Below, piece after piece: positions 45,513 through 55,586 of a stretch of DNA of 64,000 nt. The first letter of the stretch is position 1. Every line of letters begins with the position of its first letter. The notes under the pieces were generated by a model that saw only the letters and a list, made by a program, of their open reading frames with translations, ran no database searches and was not told the DNA's origin. Source of the DNA: Leptospira fletcheri (lineage in GTDB: Bacteria; Spirochaetota; Leptospiria; Leptospirales; Leptospiraceae); the NCBI RefSeq assembly GCF_004769195.1, contig NZ_RQET01000001.1, positions 124,001 through 188,000 on the forward strand, in the 5' to 3' direction. A program made the translations under genes and the position numbers.

Positions 45513-46184
45513 ATGCTACAGGAAAAAAAGCCCAAAGATTTACTCGAGGATCGGATATTCACGGTCTCCAATTTTCTTTCCATCAGCAGGGTATTTCTTC
45601 TTCCGTTTTTCATCCACTTCACTCGAAAGCACATGGAAGCGCCGAAGCAAGGAGAGTATCTCCTCTTAGCGATCGGCACCTGCGTTTTAGCGGTTCTCAC
45701 GGATTATCTCGACGGATTCTTGGCGAGACTTCTGGGACAAGAATCGGTTCTCGGAAGATATCTAGATCCGATCTGCGATAAGATCGTGACCGTAGGCGGA
45801 CTCTCCGTCATTGTACATTATTATCATTTCCCTCTATGGATTCTCTGTGTCTATATTTTACGGGAAATCCTAGGAGTCTGGTTGGGGGGCTTTCTGTATT
45901 TAAAACGGGGAATCCAAGGGAAGCCGAATTGGTGGGGAAAAATCGGAGTCGGGCTCGTCGCGGTCACGGTTCTCTGGTACATGACTCTCCCTTTGTTGTA
46001 CGGGAATTATCCGCAAGACCATCTCTTTTATCATCCGGAATATTCCGGTTATCTTTTAGTTACGATATTGACGATCGGAGTCGTCGCTTATGCTCGTAGG
46101 TATTGGGACATCGTATTCCACCCCGAGAGATTCGTATTGGATCCGAAGGATAAGAAACAGAAGAAGAAGTATCAGTTGGTATGA
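45513..46184 (+). CDS. CDP-alcohol phosphatidyltransferase (PgsA-like)
   Basis: 223-residue inner-membrane enzyme with about five hydrophobic segments. The family motif D-G-x2-A-R-x8-G-x3-D-x3-D is intact: DGFLARLLGQESVLGRYLDPICDK (about 73-96). It would transfer a phosphatidyl group from CDP-diacylglycerol to an alcohol, most likely glycerol-3-phosphate (phosphatidylglycerol pathway); other acceptors cannot be excluded. AACAGG is not close to the ATG, so the start is tentative. A tRNA-Leu gene lies 48 bp downstream. Confidence 0.85.
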   Translation: MLQEKKPKDLLEDRIFTVSNFLSISRVFLLPFFIHFTRKHMEAPKQGEYLLLAIGTCVLAVLTDYLDGFLARLLGQESVLGRYLDPICDKIVTVGGLSVIVHYYHFPLWILCVYILREILGVWLGGFLYLKRGIQGKPNWWGKIGVGLVAVTVLWYMTLPLLYGNYPQDHLFYHPEYSGYLLVTILTIGVVAYARRYWDIVFHPERFVLDPKDKKQKKKYQLV

Positions 46185-46190
46185 AATTCC

Positions 46191-46219
46191 TTGACACGGC
46201 AAGGTCCTCCCCCATTCTG
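46191..46219 (+). promoter_or_regulatory. Putative promoter for tRNA-Leu(GAG)
   Basis: Perfect -35 TTGACA (46191-46196) starting 7 nt after the end of the preceding gene. The -10 is weak (CATTCT or ATTCTG at 16-17 nt spacing). The tRNA begins 13-14 nt after the -10. Confidence 0.4.
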
Positions 46220-46232
46220 TCAATCGCAGCCT

Positions 46233-46317
<85 letters not shown>

Positions 46318-46378
46318 CGGAACATTGCAAACCAATCCCCTAAAATTCTCTTTCCGGCCCGGCCAACGGTAAGACCGA

Positions 46379-47014
46379 ATGTCATCGAGCCCCCTATCCG
46401 TACAAGAATTTCTTAATAAAGCTAAACTGGTCTTTTACGGCTTTTTTACTTTGCTTTTTCTATTCCTGGCTCTCTTCTTTTCCGCTCCCCTACTTCTTGT
46501 TTCGAAAGCGGATCCGAAAAAATCGAATGCGATTCTAGTCGAGGCGATCGAAACGGGAAGAAAAGACAAACTGAAACAAGCTTCCCAACTTTGGAAAAAA
46601 GGATTGGCCCCCGTAGTCCTAGTTCTCTACTCTCCTGCCGGTTCCGATTCGGATGTAGGAGTCCCGACGGATCTCACGTCCGCGATCCAATCCAATCTGA
46701 TCTCTCAAGGAGTGGAGGAAAACAAAATTCTGATCTATACTGTCCCTGCCGGACCGCAAGAGTTTCCGAAAACTCTTCTGAAAATCGCTCTAGACCGCCA
46801 ATGGAAGACATTTTTATTGGTAGGACGCGAATATGATTCGGCTACTCTTTTGCGTCTCTATCGTTCCGTTCTGGAACCCGCCGGGATCTATTTCGCCGTT
46901 TCGAAAGTTCCGGAAGGGTTCTCCTCTATGGATTGGTTTTTGAAACCTAAAAACCTCGAATCCATCCTAGGCCGTCTGGCCAAGTATTTGTATCTTATAT
47001 TATTAGGAAACTGA
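46379..47014 (+). CDS. Membrane-anchored protein, possibly DUF218/YdcF-like
   Basis: 211 residues with an N-terminal hydrophobic segment (about 19-42) and a soluble part whose start, [35 protein letters not shown], resembles the YdcF/SanA-like DUF218 fold (a short hydrophobic strand, then a helix leading to a gly-pro turn and strand). The key charged motifs of that family are not clear, so the assignment is tentative. lysS starts 2 nt after its stop. Function unknown; DUF218 proteins are linked to envelope or SAM-dependent processes. Confidence 0.65.
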   Translation: MSSSPLSVQEFLNKAKLVFYGFFTLLFLFLALFFSAPLLLVSKADPKKSNAILVEAIETGRKDKLKQASQLWKKGLAPVVLVLYSPAGSDSDVGVPTDLTSAIQSNLISQGVEENKILIYTVPAGPQEFPKTLLKIALDRQWKTFLLVGREYDSATLLRLYRSVLEPAGIYFAVSKVPEGFSSMDWFLKPKNLESILGRLAKYLYLILLGN

Positions 47015-47016
47015 AC

Positions 47017-48519
47017 ATGTCCCAGCAAGATGTTAAGGAAACCAACGAACTAATACAGCAAAGAATCCGCAAAGTGGAGGAATTGAAAGCGAAAGGGGTC
47101 GATCCTTATCCTGTTCGCTTTTTCCCGGACGCGAATTCTTCCGAATTGATCGAGAGGTATTCCCAAAAACCGAGCGGCCCGGAAACCAAATTCAAACTGG
47201 GAGGAAGACTCCATTCGAAGCGGGTCATGGGCAAGGCGAGTTTTGCTCATCTCAAGGACAAAGGCGGTGTAATCCAACTTTACGCCACCCGTGACGACCT
47301 AGGAGAGGAAAATTATTCGCTCTTTAAAAGCCTGGATTTGGGGGACCAAATCGGAGTGGAAGGATATCTTTTCCAAACCCAAAAAGGGGAAACGACCCTC
47401 CATCTCACTTCCGTGGAATTGCTAGCGAAATGCATCCGGCCCCTCCCCGTCGTCAAGGAAAAAGACGGAGTAGTTTACGACGCGTTTGCAGACGTGGAAC
47501 AGCGCTATCGGATGCGTTATGTGGACTTGGTCGTCAACGACTTCGTCCGCGAAACCTTTATCACCCGGAGCAGGATCGTATCCGAAATCCGATCCTTCCT
47601 AACCGGCGAGGGCTTTTTGGAAGTAGAAACCCCCATGATGCAACCCATCGCGGGCGGTGCGGCCGCTCGGCCTTTCGTCACACACCACAACACCCTGGAC
47701 ATGCAATTATTTCTGAGAATCGCACCCGAACTCTATTTGAAGCGCCTAATTGTGGGAGGTCTGGATCGAGTCTTCGAACTGAATCGGAATTTTCGGAACG
47801 AAGGGGTCTCCACGAAGCACAATCCGGAATTCACGATGATGGAGGCCTACATGGCCTTCGGAGATATGTCCAAGATGCTGGACCTGACGGAACGCTTGAT
47901 CACTCACGTGACTCAGAAAATCCATGGTTCATTAAAAATTCCTTATGGAAACGATATGGTGGATCTGACTCCTCCTTGGAGAAGGGTAAAATACGTGGAT
48001 ATCATCAAAGAATATTCCGGGATAGATTTTTCCCAGATCAAGACCTTACAAGAGGCGAAAGAAAAGGCCTCCGCCTTAAAAGTGGACGTCTCCAAATGCC
48101 ATTCCATCTGGAAAGTCGCGGATGAAGTGTTCTCTGAAAAAGCGGAACCGAACCTGATCCAGCCGGTATTCGTAACCGATTACCCGAAAGAACTTTCTCC
48201 ATTGGCAAAATCCCGTCCGGACGATCCGAACTATGTGGAAAGATTCGAGCCGTATATCGTAGGGAGAGAAATCGGAAACGCGTTTTCGGAATTGAACGAT
48301 CCTTTCGACCAAAAGGAACGCTTCGAGGAACAGGTAAAGCAGCGGGAAGCGGGAGACGACGAGGCATTCATGATGGACGAGGATTATATCCGAGCCCTCG
48401 AATACGGCATGCCTCCTACCGGCGGTTTGGGAATCGGGATCGATCGGCTCGTCATGCTTTTGACGAATTCCCAATCCATCCGGGACACCATTCTCTTTCC
48501 TCTGATGCGTCCGGAGTAA
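47017..48519 (+). CDS. lysS: Lysine--tRNA ligase, class II
   Basis: 500-residue cytoplasmic enzyme. The N-terminal OB fold binds the anticodon ([31 protein letters not shown]). Class II motifs are all present: motif 1 around [29 protein letters not shown], motif 2 [20 protein letters not shown], and motif 3 [21 protein letters not shown] near the C-terminus. Close coupling to the preceding membrane protein (2-nt gap) and a terminator hairpin at its stop make this a two-gene unit. Confidence 0.97.
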   Translation: MSQQDVKETNELIQQRIRKVEELKAKGVDPYPVRFFPDANSSELIERYSQKPSGPETKFKLGGRLHSKRVMGKASFAHLKDKGGVIQLYATRDDLGEENYSLFKSLDLGDQIGVEGYLFQTQKGETTLHLTSVELLAKCIRPLPVVKEKDGVVYDAFADVEQRYRMRYVDLVVNDFVRETFITRSRIVSEIRSFLTGEGFLEVETPMMQPIAGGAAARPFVTHHNTLDMQLFLRIAPELYLKRLIVGGLDRVFELNRNFRNEGVSTKHNPEFTMMEAYMAFGDMSKMLDLTERLITHVTQKIHGSLKIPYGNDMVDLTPPWRRVKYVDIIKEYSGIDFSQIKTLQEAKEKASALKVDVSKCHSIWKVADEVFSEKAEPNLIQPVFVTDYPKELSPLAKSRPDDPNYVERFEPYIVGREIGNAFSELNDPFDQKERFEEQVKQREAGDDEAFMMDEDYIRALEYGMPPTGGLGIGIDRLVMLLTNSQSIRDTILFPLMRPE

Positions 48520-48535
48520 AAACTCCGGACTTCTT
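48509..48535 (+). terminator. Terminator overlapping the lysS stop codon
   Basis: GTCCGGAGT-AAAA-ACTCCGGAC, 9 perfect pairs, followed by TTCTT. The lysS stop codon lies in the hairpin. The convergent lipoprotein gene ends at 48535. Confidence 0.75.
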
Positions 48536-49104
48536 CAGTAATTTGCGATGCTCAACTTTGCTTGTGCATCAAGCCTTGTCTTAAGTTCCTTTAACTGCTG
48601 CTTCAGATTTTCCGAATCTCCGGATCCCAAAGATTTCGTGACCGTATGTTCGCGGGAAGAGAAGCTGAATTCTATCTCCTTCGCGGCCATGATCTTATCC
48701 GCGACCTCCGGAGGAAGGATGGAAACGAGTCGGAGGGTCTCTCCGTAATCGGTGGTAACCTTCCGCAGATTGTGCCAAGTCTGGTCCAATTTTAAGGAAA
48801 CCCCTATCGGAAAACTTTCCTCGAAAGAACTCACGTAGTATTCCAAGAACAACGGTTTTTCTCCCGTGCGGTTATTCAAAACCCCCTTGAAATTCAAGGC
48901 TCCCGAGCGACCGGGAGAACAGAACCAGGAAAAAATACATACTGGACTGGACCGAAGTGTCGTTTGCTCGATCACAGGTTCCGCAAGAGATTCTGGGCGA
49001 GCGGAACAGGAAAGGGAAAGTAGAAAAACCGCAAATAGGCCTGCGAGTTGTAAAAGGGTACTAGATTGAAATCTCCGCACTGTCATCTCCAAAATCGATT
49101 CCAT
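48535..49104 (-). CDS. Hypothetical lipoprotein
   Basis: 189 residues from the ATG at 49104 (GGAGAGATAGT upstream). The N-terminal hydrophobic segment ends with LLSLSC, a good lipobox, so the protein is probably membrane-bound on the periplasmic side. The mature part has beta-rich sequence (LFLEYYVSSFEESFPIGVSLKLDQTW) and a C-terminal charged helix. Cys residues in SSPVCIFSWFCSPG may form a disulfide. No family recognised. It diverges from serA. Confidence 0.75.
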   Translation of the reverse strand: MESILEMTVRRFQSSTLLQLAGLFAVFLLSLSCSARPESLAEPVIEQTTLRSSPVCIFSWFCSPGRSGALNFKGVLNNRTGEKPLFLEYYVSSFEESFPIGVSLKLDQTWHNLRKVTTDYGETLRLVSILPPEVADKIMAAKEIEFSFSSREHTVTKSLGSGDSENLKQQLKELKTRLDAQAKLSIANY

Positions 49105-49183
49105 ACTATCTCTCCGCGGCAAAACGTGAAGCAAAAATCCGATTTCCAGGGAATGGAGGAAGTCCTTTTATGGTTCTAGAACT

Positions 49184-50407
49184 ATGATTTCCTACCCTAA
49201 AGAAAAGATCAACGTACTGCTGCTCGAAAACATTCATAAAGACGCTTACGATCTCTTTCAGAGGGACGGTTTTAACGTCCGTCTGCTCCCCCAGGCTTTC
49301 AGCGAAGCGGAACTTTTAAAGGAAATCGAGAATGTTCACGTTCTGGGAATCCGCAGCAAAACCAATATAACCGCTCCCGTTTTGGCCAAGGCGAAACGTT
49401 TGCTTACCATCGGCTGTTTCTGTATCGGCACCAACCAGGTCGACCTGGCGGAGTCCGAAAGCAAGGGAATTCCAGTATTCAACGCCCCCTATTCGAATAC
49501 CAGATCCGTAGCGGAATTGGTGATAGCGGAGATCGTGCTCCTGGCCAGGCGAGTTCCCGACCATATCCGAAACACCCATGCCGGGATCTGGAATAAGATC
49601 TCCAAGAATTGTTTCGAAGTACGCGGAAAAACCCTAGGAATCGTAGGGTACGGTCATATCGGCAGCCAGGTTTCCGTCCTTGCGGAAGCCATGGGCCTCA
49701 AGGTAGTCTATTACGACGTCCAAACGGTACTTCCTTTAGGAAACGCGACCCCTGCCCACTCCTACGAGGAGTTATTGGCAATTTCCGACTTTGTTACGTT
49801 TCATGTTCCGGAGACGACGGAAACTACGAATCTGTACGGCAAAAAGCAGATCGACCAAACGAAAAAGGGTGCGTATGTCATCAACTTGTCCCGAGGAAAA
49901 GTGTTAGACCTGGAAGCCCTGGCGGAAGCCATCAAAAGCGGGCATATCGCCGGTGCAGGTGTGGACGTTTTTCCCGAGGAGCCCGAATCCAATAACGATC
50001 CGTTCCTGACTCCAATGCAGAATCTGCAGAACGTGATCCTTACACCGCACATCGGAGGTTCCACAGAGGAAGCCCAGAAGAACATCGGTTCCGAAGTGGC
50101 CAGTAAGCTATTGAAATTCGTCAATAACGGCTCGACTTCCTTCGCCGTGAACTTTCCGCAATTGGAATTGAATCCGATTCCGACCGGAATGTATCGCATC
50201 CTGAATGTCCATAAGAACCAACCTGGATTCCTGAAGGATATCAACGCGATGGTTTCGGAAGTAGGAGCAAATATCAGTTCCCAACATTTGGGTACCAGCG
50301 CGGAAATCGGCTACCTGTCGATGGTAATCAACATGACGGTCGGTGACGAGCTGAAGGAAAAAATCGAGAGGCATCCGGGATCCATTAAGACCAGAATCCT
50401 GTACTAA
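49184..50407 (+). CDS. serA: D-3-phosphoglycerate dehydrogenase
   Basis: First enzyme of serine synthesis, NAD-dependent. 407 residues, like the E. coli enzyme: a substrate-binding domain, the Rossmann motif LGIVGYGHIGSQV (about 150-162), LSRGKVLDLEALAEAI, catalytic His in LTPHIGGSTEEAQ, and a C-terminal ACT domain (about 335-405) that in E. coli binds serine for feedback inhibition. The start ATG is the first after the divergent lipoprotein promoter region. Confidence 0.96.
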   Translation: MISYPKEKINVLLLENIHKDAYDLFQRDGFNVRLLPQAFSEAELLKEIENVHVLGIRSKTNITAPVLAKAKRLLTIGCFCIGTNQVDLAESESKGIPVFNAPYSNTRSVAELVIAEIVLLARRVPDHIRNTHAGIWNKISKNCFEVRGKTLGIVGYGHIGSQVSVLAEAMGLKVVYYDVQTVLPLGNATPAHSYEELLAISDFVTFHVPETTETTNLYGKKQIDQTKKGAYVINLSRGKVLDLEALAEAIKSGHIAGAGVDVFPEEPESNNDPFLTPMQNLQNVILTPHIGGSTEEAQKNIGSEVASKLLKFVNNGSTSFAVNFPQLELNPIPTGMYRILNVHKNQPGFLKDINAMVSEVGANISSQHLGTSAEIGYLSMVINMTVGDELKEKIERHPGSIKTRILY

Positions 50408-50794
50408 ACCCTCTAAGATCGCCGTCCTAGACTCTTTCCGTCCTTGATTTGGATTCGTTTAACAAATCGTAAAATCCGTTCTCTTTAGATCAAATAGCTG
50501 CCAAATTGAACAGCGGGTCTTCTCTCGATTCAATCCGTTTGATCCTTTTTTCCCGCCAAAACCCTTACGTGAAGCGAGAAAACGCAACGAAAAGGCGATC
50601 CGCGTCTTCTTTAGCCTACTTTAAAATTTCTTTCAATCTCTCTTCCTGTAGGCACGCTAATTGCTGTTAGATCCTTGAGGAACAAAATTGGATAGGGATC
50701 TTTTACTGACAAAAGTCGCGCTTAAAATCGTAAAAATTCCTTAATCTGTATGTAAGTATCCTCGATTAGGGTTAGTGCAAACGGGAGGACCGCC
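50408..50794. other. Intergenic region after serA
   Basis: 387 bp between serA and the small PilZ-like gene on the same strand. No hairpin with a T-run follows serA directly. The right end holds GGGAGGACC, the Shine-Dalgarno of the next gene, with AT-rich sequence upstream, but I could not identify a convincing promoter. I see no tRNA, riboswitch or credible frame. Confidence 0.5.
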
Positions 50795-51100
50795 ATGAAA
50801 TACAATAGAATCCCTTCCACCTTAAACGTTCGTTTTGAGACGATCGACGACACCAAACTTAGGTTCGCGGAGAACGTTCTTGTCGGACTCGTAATGAGAA
50901 GCGACTCGGCCGTAGATCCCGGAACCAACCTTTCCATACAGATAGGAGTGCTCAGTCTTTCCGGCTCGATCGAACTAATGATGAAAGTGATCAAATGCGA
51001 ACGGATTTCGAACTTCGAATACGACGTTTATCTAAATTACACCGAAAAGGATTTCGGTAAGATAGAGGCGATCGAGGATCTGATCCGGGACCTCGCTTAA
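50795..51100 (+). CDS. Small PilZ-like protein
   Basis: 101 residues, soluble, with a beta-barrel-like pattern (LNVRFETIDDTKLRFAENVLVGLVMRS ... LSIQIGVLSLSGSIELMMKVIKCERIS), resembling a single PilZ domain. The c-di-GMP-binding RxxxR and D/NxSxxG motifs are missing, so it would be a non-binding PilZ-type protein, if the assignment is right. Strong GGGAGG precedes the ATG. It stands alone between a 387-bp spacer and a convergent small gene. Confidence 0.6.
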   Translation: MKYNRIPSTLNVRFETIDDTKLRFAENVLVGLVMRSDSAVDPGTNLSIQIGVLSLSGSIELMMKVIKCERISNFEYDVYLNYTEKDFGKIEAIEDLIRDLA

Positions 51101-51125
51101 AAAGCGGGTAAAAGCGATTCTGAAT

Positions 51126-51159
51126 CGGTCGTTTTCGTTCCTAGGAGCGGAAACGACCG
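51126..51159. terminator. Hairpin between convergent small genes
   Basis: CGGTCGTTTTCG pairs with CGGAAACGACCG with one mismatch across a short loop. No T-run follows, so termination would be weak, but the position between convergent genes supports the role. Confidence 0.5.
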
Positions 51160-51171
51160 AGACGATTCCGT

Positions 51172-51384
51172 CTAGGCTACGAATAGATCCGCTTTGCTGA
51201 TCATCGTCAGCGGAACTTTGCTTACGTTCATTTTATCGGGGAAATAAACGATCTCTTCTCCGACCAATCTCCTGTTTTTGTCCAATTCCACTACGGACCC
51301 GTCTTTGAGATGAAGTACGATGTCGATTCCGCGGTAGTTGACATATCTTTCGAGTTGGTCTCTGAATTTATTTCCCTGTTCCAT
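51172..51384 (-). CDS. Small conserved-looking hypothetical protein
   Basis: 70 residues, no signal peptide. The ATG has GAGGAGC 4 nt upstream. The sequence VLHLKDGSVVELDKNRRLVGEEIVYFPDKMNVSKVPLTMISKADLF has a short beta-strand pattern like an SH3/Sm-type fold, but no family is recognised. The start signal and the codon use suggest a real gene. Confidence 0.6.
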   Translation of the reverse strand: MEQGNKFRDQLERYVNYRGIDIVLHLKDGSVVELDKNRRLVGEEIVYFPDKMNVSKVPLTMISKADLFVA

Positions 51385-51515
51385 GGTTGCTCCTCGGCAA
51401 AAACGTTGAACGGTAGCCTAAAGAACCTAGGTAAAAGTACAAGTTTTTTTTATTTCTTCCTTCGAAAAATATTTATGTCCGCTAATTTAGAAGTACTGAA
51501 TGGATGTGAAGGTCT

Positions 51516-52826
51516 TCAGTTCGGAAACGGAACCTGATTCGGTCCCGTCCAACTCGCTCCGTTATTCGTAGTGGTATACCAGTACAGTCCGGTTCCGGTC
51601 GCACTCGGAACGCTGATGAATATCGTAATTGCGTTCGTGGAATCAATGGTGGAAGTGTAAGCGTTCGCGTAAAAAGAGGATCCTGCGGCTCCCAAAGGCA
51701 AAGCGCTCGTATCAACGAGAGTCCAGGTCGCTCCCGCATCCAAGCTGACGTAAAGAGGAGAATACCCTGCTTGAGCGGAAATCTCGGGGTACATGGTGGA
51801 AACTAAAACTCCGGATCCGGAAACTCCCATCCGCGCCACGGTTTGGCTGATCGAACTCGTCGTCGTCAAATACAAAGGAGGAGTGACGTTCACAGTGGTA
51901 AAAGTGGCGCTCGAACTCACGGTAAAGTTCGTGACCGGCGTAGTATTGATACGCAAAGAAGTCGTAGCGGAACCCACATCCAAAAAGAAGGCTTGGCTAT
52001 AGCCGTCCGCAAACGCCCAGGATGCATTACTCCCGTTGAGCGTAAAAGGGGTATACCCGTACGACGATATAAGAGAAGTAGTGACGTTAGAAGAAAGTCC
52101 GGCGCTGGAAACGGACTGTCCGCTCATGGAATACGCACCGGAAGAACCGGAAATTCCGAAACCGCAAAATTCATATCCGGTGCCCGAACTTTTCGGACCG
52201 ACACAGGTTGTAAGATTCGCAATCGACGTTCCGGAACTCGGAAAGCTAATCGCCCGGTAGCAATTGTATGACGCACCGCTTTCGCACCAATAATAATACC
52301 CCGAATTGTAATAGATCGAAGTAAACCCAGTTCCTCCCATCGGCGGGGTCACTTGGGTAAAATTGAGATTTGCTCCTTGCGTAAGAGGCAAAACTCCCTG
52401 TGCAAAATAATAAGTGTTCGTACCAGTCACTTCGAACATCGCATAGAAACCGCTCGCGGACCCGTTCGCGCCGGCATTCAATGCGATGGTAGAACTCAAA
52501 AGCCCGCTCCCGGGAACGTTCGTGGAAACCGTATAAGTCCCCGTACTTCCTCCGGTAAAAAGCAGATCTAGAACGCTAGGTTGCAGTCCTTTCTGGCGGG
52601 TAATGTACGAAAATTGCACCCCTGTTCCGACGGTTCGAAATCGCTGGTACATGTCGGGAAAGCTATTGTAACCGACGGAATCTCCGATTCCGAGAAGAGT
52701 GGTCAGCAAAGAGAAATTGGATTGCGGGTCTAAGGAGGCTTCCTGAAATTTCATGCATCCGCTACAAATGAACAAAAGAAAAAAACCCGCCGCAGTTCTA
52801 GACAATCTACTCTGCATCGATTTCAT
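51516..52826 (-). CDS. Large Ser/Thr/Gly-rich lipoprotein with Asp-box motifs
   Basis: 436-residue exported protein. The signal peptide reaches FICSGC, so Cys21 or Cys24 is lipidated. The mature protein is rich in Ser, Thr, Gly and Tyr, typical of beta-propeller or surface proteins. Two sialidase-type Asp boxes occur: SLDAGATW (361-368) and TTNNGASW (419-426). Asp boxes mark the turns of beta-propellers and do not imply sialidase activity. GGGGAGGAGAG precedes the ATG. Probably surface-exposed, a candidate adhesin or glycan-binding protein (inference). Confidence 0.72.
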   Translation of the reverse strand: MKSMQSRLSRTAAGFFLLFICSGCMKFQEASLDPQSNFSLLTTLLGIGDSVGYNSFPDMYQRFRTVGTGVQFSYITRQKGLQPSVLDLLFTGGSTGTYTVSTNVPGSGLLSSTIALNAGANGSASGFYAMFEVTGTNTYYFAQGVLPLTQGANLNFTQVTPPMGGTGFTSIYYNSGYYYWCESGASYNCYRAISFPSSGTSIANLTTCVGPKSSGTGYEFCGFGISGSSGAYSMSGQSVSSAGLSSNVTTSLISSYGYTPFTLNGSNASWAFADGYSQAFFLDVGSATTSLRINTTPVTNFTVSSSATFTTVNVTPPLYLTTTSSISQTVARMGVSGSGVLVSTMYPEISAQAGYSPLYVSLDAGATWTLVDTSALPLGAAGSSFYANAYTSTIDSTNAITIFISVPSATGTGLYWYTTTNNGASWTGPNQVPFPN

Positions 52827-52859
52827 ACACTCTCCTCCCCAAAACCCGAAATGAACCTT

Positions 52860-53750
52860 CTAAAACAGTGTTGAATACCGGACTTCTCCGTACAACGCCT
52901 TCCCATACCAACCGTTTGCGAAACTTGTACTTGTAAATACGGAAGTCGGAACCCTGTCATAACCCGCATTCCATTGGAAGCCGTTGCGCACCGGAGTTCC
53001 GTCCGCGGAAACGACCGTCTCTTCGGCCGCCCAGGTCCCTCCGGTGAAATAGCTATGGACCAATTGTACCAAATAAACGGTCCCTAGAATAGCAAGAGAT
53101 TGGTTGTATTGTTTCACGTCCTTTTGGTATTCGCTCCTCTGGCCTTCCAAATTGAACCTTCCCAGTCCGATCGGAGAATTTCCGAAAATCAAGGCAGAGT
53201 TGAACGTGGCCTGGTCATAACTGGATTTTGCGGATTTCGCATGTTCTGCGGATATGATGCTATATCCGAGAGCGACAGCGAATGTTCCTCCATAGATCCA
53301 TCCCGTTTTTTTACGATCCGCATAGATATGCCCCCAACCAGGCAATACTGCGGATCTCCAGACTAGGCTCCACCGACTTCTGGTCGGCTTAGGAGGCGGG
53401 ACAAAAACGGGCTCTTGCGGAACTTCAGGAATGACAGGGATCTCCTCCTGAGCGGATTGAGGCTGCTGGATGTTCTGGATTTTTTTCTCCTCTTCCTGCC
53501 GGATTTTCTTCTCTTCTTCTTTCGTAACTTCCTTGTAAATGACCTTTAAAATGGACTTTTTGGGGATGGTAACGAGCCTACCGTCTTCCCCCTTTACCTG
53601 TATATTTTTTTCGTTTTGAGTGATCACAGTCCCTTTTACCGTACTTCCATTTCGAAGTAGGATGGACTGCACTGCAATCAATTGGCTGGAAAATAGAAGA
53701 AGGATTAGCGGAGTTCCGTATCTGGCGGCACTGAGAATTCGTAGAAACAT
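52860..53750 (-). CDS. Hypothetical membrane protein with DUF5683-like domain
   Basis: 296 residues with a signal peptide or anchor (about 8-27). A small beta domain follows (LLRNGSTVKGTVITQNEKNIQVKGEDGRLVTIPKKSI), then a charged, Glu/Lys/Gln-rich and Pro-rich linker (70-120). After it, SLVWRSAVLPGWGHIYADRKKTGWIYGGTFAVALG looks like a DUF5683-type domain (RSxxLPGWGQxY) with two hydrophobic segments. Function unknown; similar proteins occur in many Bacteroidetes and spirochaetes. Upstream, a TTGTCA-like box is the only promoter hint. Confidence 0.7.
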   Translation of the reverse strand: MFLRILSAARYGTPLILLLFSSQLIAVQSILLRNGSTVKGTVITQNEKNIQVKGEDGRLVTIPKKSILKVIYKEVTKEEEKKIRQEEEKKIQNIQQPQSAQEEIPVIPEVPQEPVFVPPPKPTRSRWSLVWRSAVLPGWGHIYADRKKTGWIYGGTFAVALGYSIISAEHAKSAKSSYDQATFNSALIFGNSPIGLGRFNLEGQRSEYQKDVKQYNQSLAILGTVYLVQLVHSYFTGGTWAAEETVVSADGTPVRNGFQWNAGYDRVPTSVFTSTSFANGWYGKALYGEVRYSTLF

Positions 53751-53910
53751 TTTTGTCTATGCAACTTTTTGACAAAAATACACTCCTCTCCTTCCGTCGC
53801 ATAGGAGTTTTTCGGGGAGTTAAGTTAGTTCTACGGAATTTTAGTTCTTATCAACAAGGAGATCCTTTTTTTTCGCGGTCGGACATTCCATTCGGAGAAA
53901 ATTCCTGCCT

Positions 53911-55299
53911 TCAGACGAGAGAATTCCCGGAATAAAATCCCTCCATCACTTTTGCAAGAAGATCCGGACGATCATGGTGCATATTGTGGCCCGCTTCTTC
54001 CAGCTCGATGTAGGTAAGATTTCGGAGATGTGAAAACACTTCTTTCGGATCATCCAAAGGAAGATTGGTTTCCTTACCGTAGACTACAAGCACGGGACAC
54101 GACACACTTTCCCAAAGATGCCTCGTGAATTGAGGACTGATGAATACCGGCGGACCGCTTTTATAGATCGGGTCGCTTTTCCAGACGAATCCGTCTTCCA
54201 CAGGTTTGGTCAAATACGTCGCGATGACAAGCAGCCGTTCCTTAGGTAGTCTAGGATACACCGGGGAAAGTCTGGAGGCCGCTTCTTCCACGTTTCGAAA
54301 ACTCTTTTGTCTCTTTCTTTCCCTTCCCGCCAAACTATTTTCCCAAGTTTCCAGCCAGGAGCGGAAACGTTTCCGTTCTTTTTCCGGATTCGGCAAAGAG
54401 CTGAATCCCTCCAAACATACCAAAGATTCTACTCTCTCCGGTACCAATCCTGCGATCCTGGATCCCAAACCTCCCCCCATAGAATGGCCCAGTATATGAA
54501 ATTTTTCCGGCAGAAATTTGGAGATAAAACTTTGGGTGTCGACTAACGGAAGCATGAAATGATAGAACCCTTCTCGCAACCATTCCGAATCTCCATGACC
54601 ACGATAATCGAATCTGTACAGATCGAAATATTCGGAAAGAAATTCCTCCTGAAACACGAAGGTATCGGAGGAATCCATAAATCCGTGAAGTTGAAGGAGC
54701 GCCCTCCCCTTACCGTTATTCCGGATGGAATACGAGAGTTTGTATCCTCCCGACTCGAAAGTCCCTTTTACCGTTTTGCCGATCTGAATTTCTGTAGAAC
54801 CCATATTCGTATCCAGAATGGAATCGGATCCGGAGGAAGAAAGCAATTCCTCTCCCGTTTTGGTCAAAATAGGCAGCGGGAGTTTTTGGATTCGTTCGAG
54901 ATCCCAACGATTTTCGTCCGAAAATTCGGACAAAAGAGAATCCAAAAACCCGATCCATTCCGGAACGATTCTTTTTCCGATTTCGGAAAGCTCTCCGGAA
55001 AGAAGCAATGCTTCGAATTTTTGTTTGGATTTTTCCGCCTGCATCCTCGCGCCGCGAACATTCGGTTTTACGAAAATCTTATTTAAGGAAATTGCCAACT
55101 GGATCCAGCCGTGTAATAACAGCCTACGTCCTCTAGCTTCCTTCTTCCATTGGAATTCGAATACTTCGTGCAGCTCGAAGTATTTTCCCTTTGCGTACAG
55201 TTCCCTTCCCTTTTCCCAGGCAAACGGGAAACTTTCCTTCGTTTCGGAAGTATTTGAGATTTTCGCAAGGATGCTTCGAATTTCAGGGTCGAATTCCAT
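53911..55299 (-). CDS. DUF309 and alpha/beta-hydrolase fusion
   Basis: 462 residues from the ATG at 55299 (GGGAAAACC upstream). Residues about 30-85 carry a DUF309 domain ([45 protein letters not shown]), normally a stand-alone protein of about 130 residues. After a linker, residues about 175-460 form an alpha/beta hydrolase: [24 protein letters not shown], nucleophile Ser273 in GHSMGGGLG, and His in [12 protein letters not shown]. An internal ATG near residue 165 could give a free hydrolase. No frameshift is visible. DUF309 function is unknown. Confidence 0.78.
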   Translation of the reverse strand: MEFDPEIRSILAKISNTSETKESFPFAWEKGRELYAKGKYFELHEVFEFQWKKEARGRRLLLHGWIQLAISLNKIFVKPNVRGARMQAEKSKQKFEALLLSGELSEIGKRIVPEWIGFLDSLLSEFSDENRWDLERIQKLPLPILTKTGEELLSSSGSDSILDTNMGSTEIQIGKTVKGTFESGGYKLSYSIRNNGKGRALLQLHGFMDSSDTFVFQEEFLSEYFDLYRFDYRGHGDSEWLREGFYHFMLPLVDTQSFISKFLPEKFHILGHSMGGGLGSRIAGLVPERVESLVCLEGFSSLPNPEKERKRFRSWLETWENSLAGRERKRQKSFRNVEEAASRLSPVYPRLPKERLLVIATYLTKPVEDGFVWKSDPIYKSGPPVFISPQFTRHLWESVSCPVLVVYGKETNLPLDDPKEVFSHLRNLTYIELEEAGHNMHHDRPDLLAKVMEGFYSGNSLV

Positions 55300-55586
55300 G
55301 GTTTTCCCTTTTCTTCCCCGTCGCATCTCCGACCAAAATCGTAAATTCACCTCTCTTCGATTCGAGGAAAATTTTCGCATCGCACAATGGAAGGTTCGGA
55401 CCGGGTTCCTTCCTTTTCTTGCAAATGTCCATTTTTTGTCCCTTAGTTTAAAAGTTACTTTCCGTCCAAAGCAGTTTTTTTACCCTAAAACTTGGGACAA
55501 ATCGGAGACGCTTCTTCCTTTAAGGATTCTCCCTCCCGCAAAACAAATCGATGACTTCTTCCCATGACTCTCACAGGAGATTTTGA

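Noticed and set aside
53911..55299. Frameshift or two separate genes in the DUF309-hydrolase frame
   Set aside because: The frame is continuous with normal codon use and linker composition; no compensating frame or stop is seen. Kept as a fusion, with the caveat in the findings.
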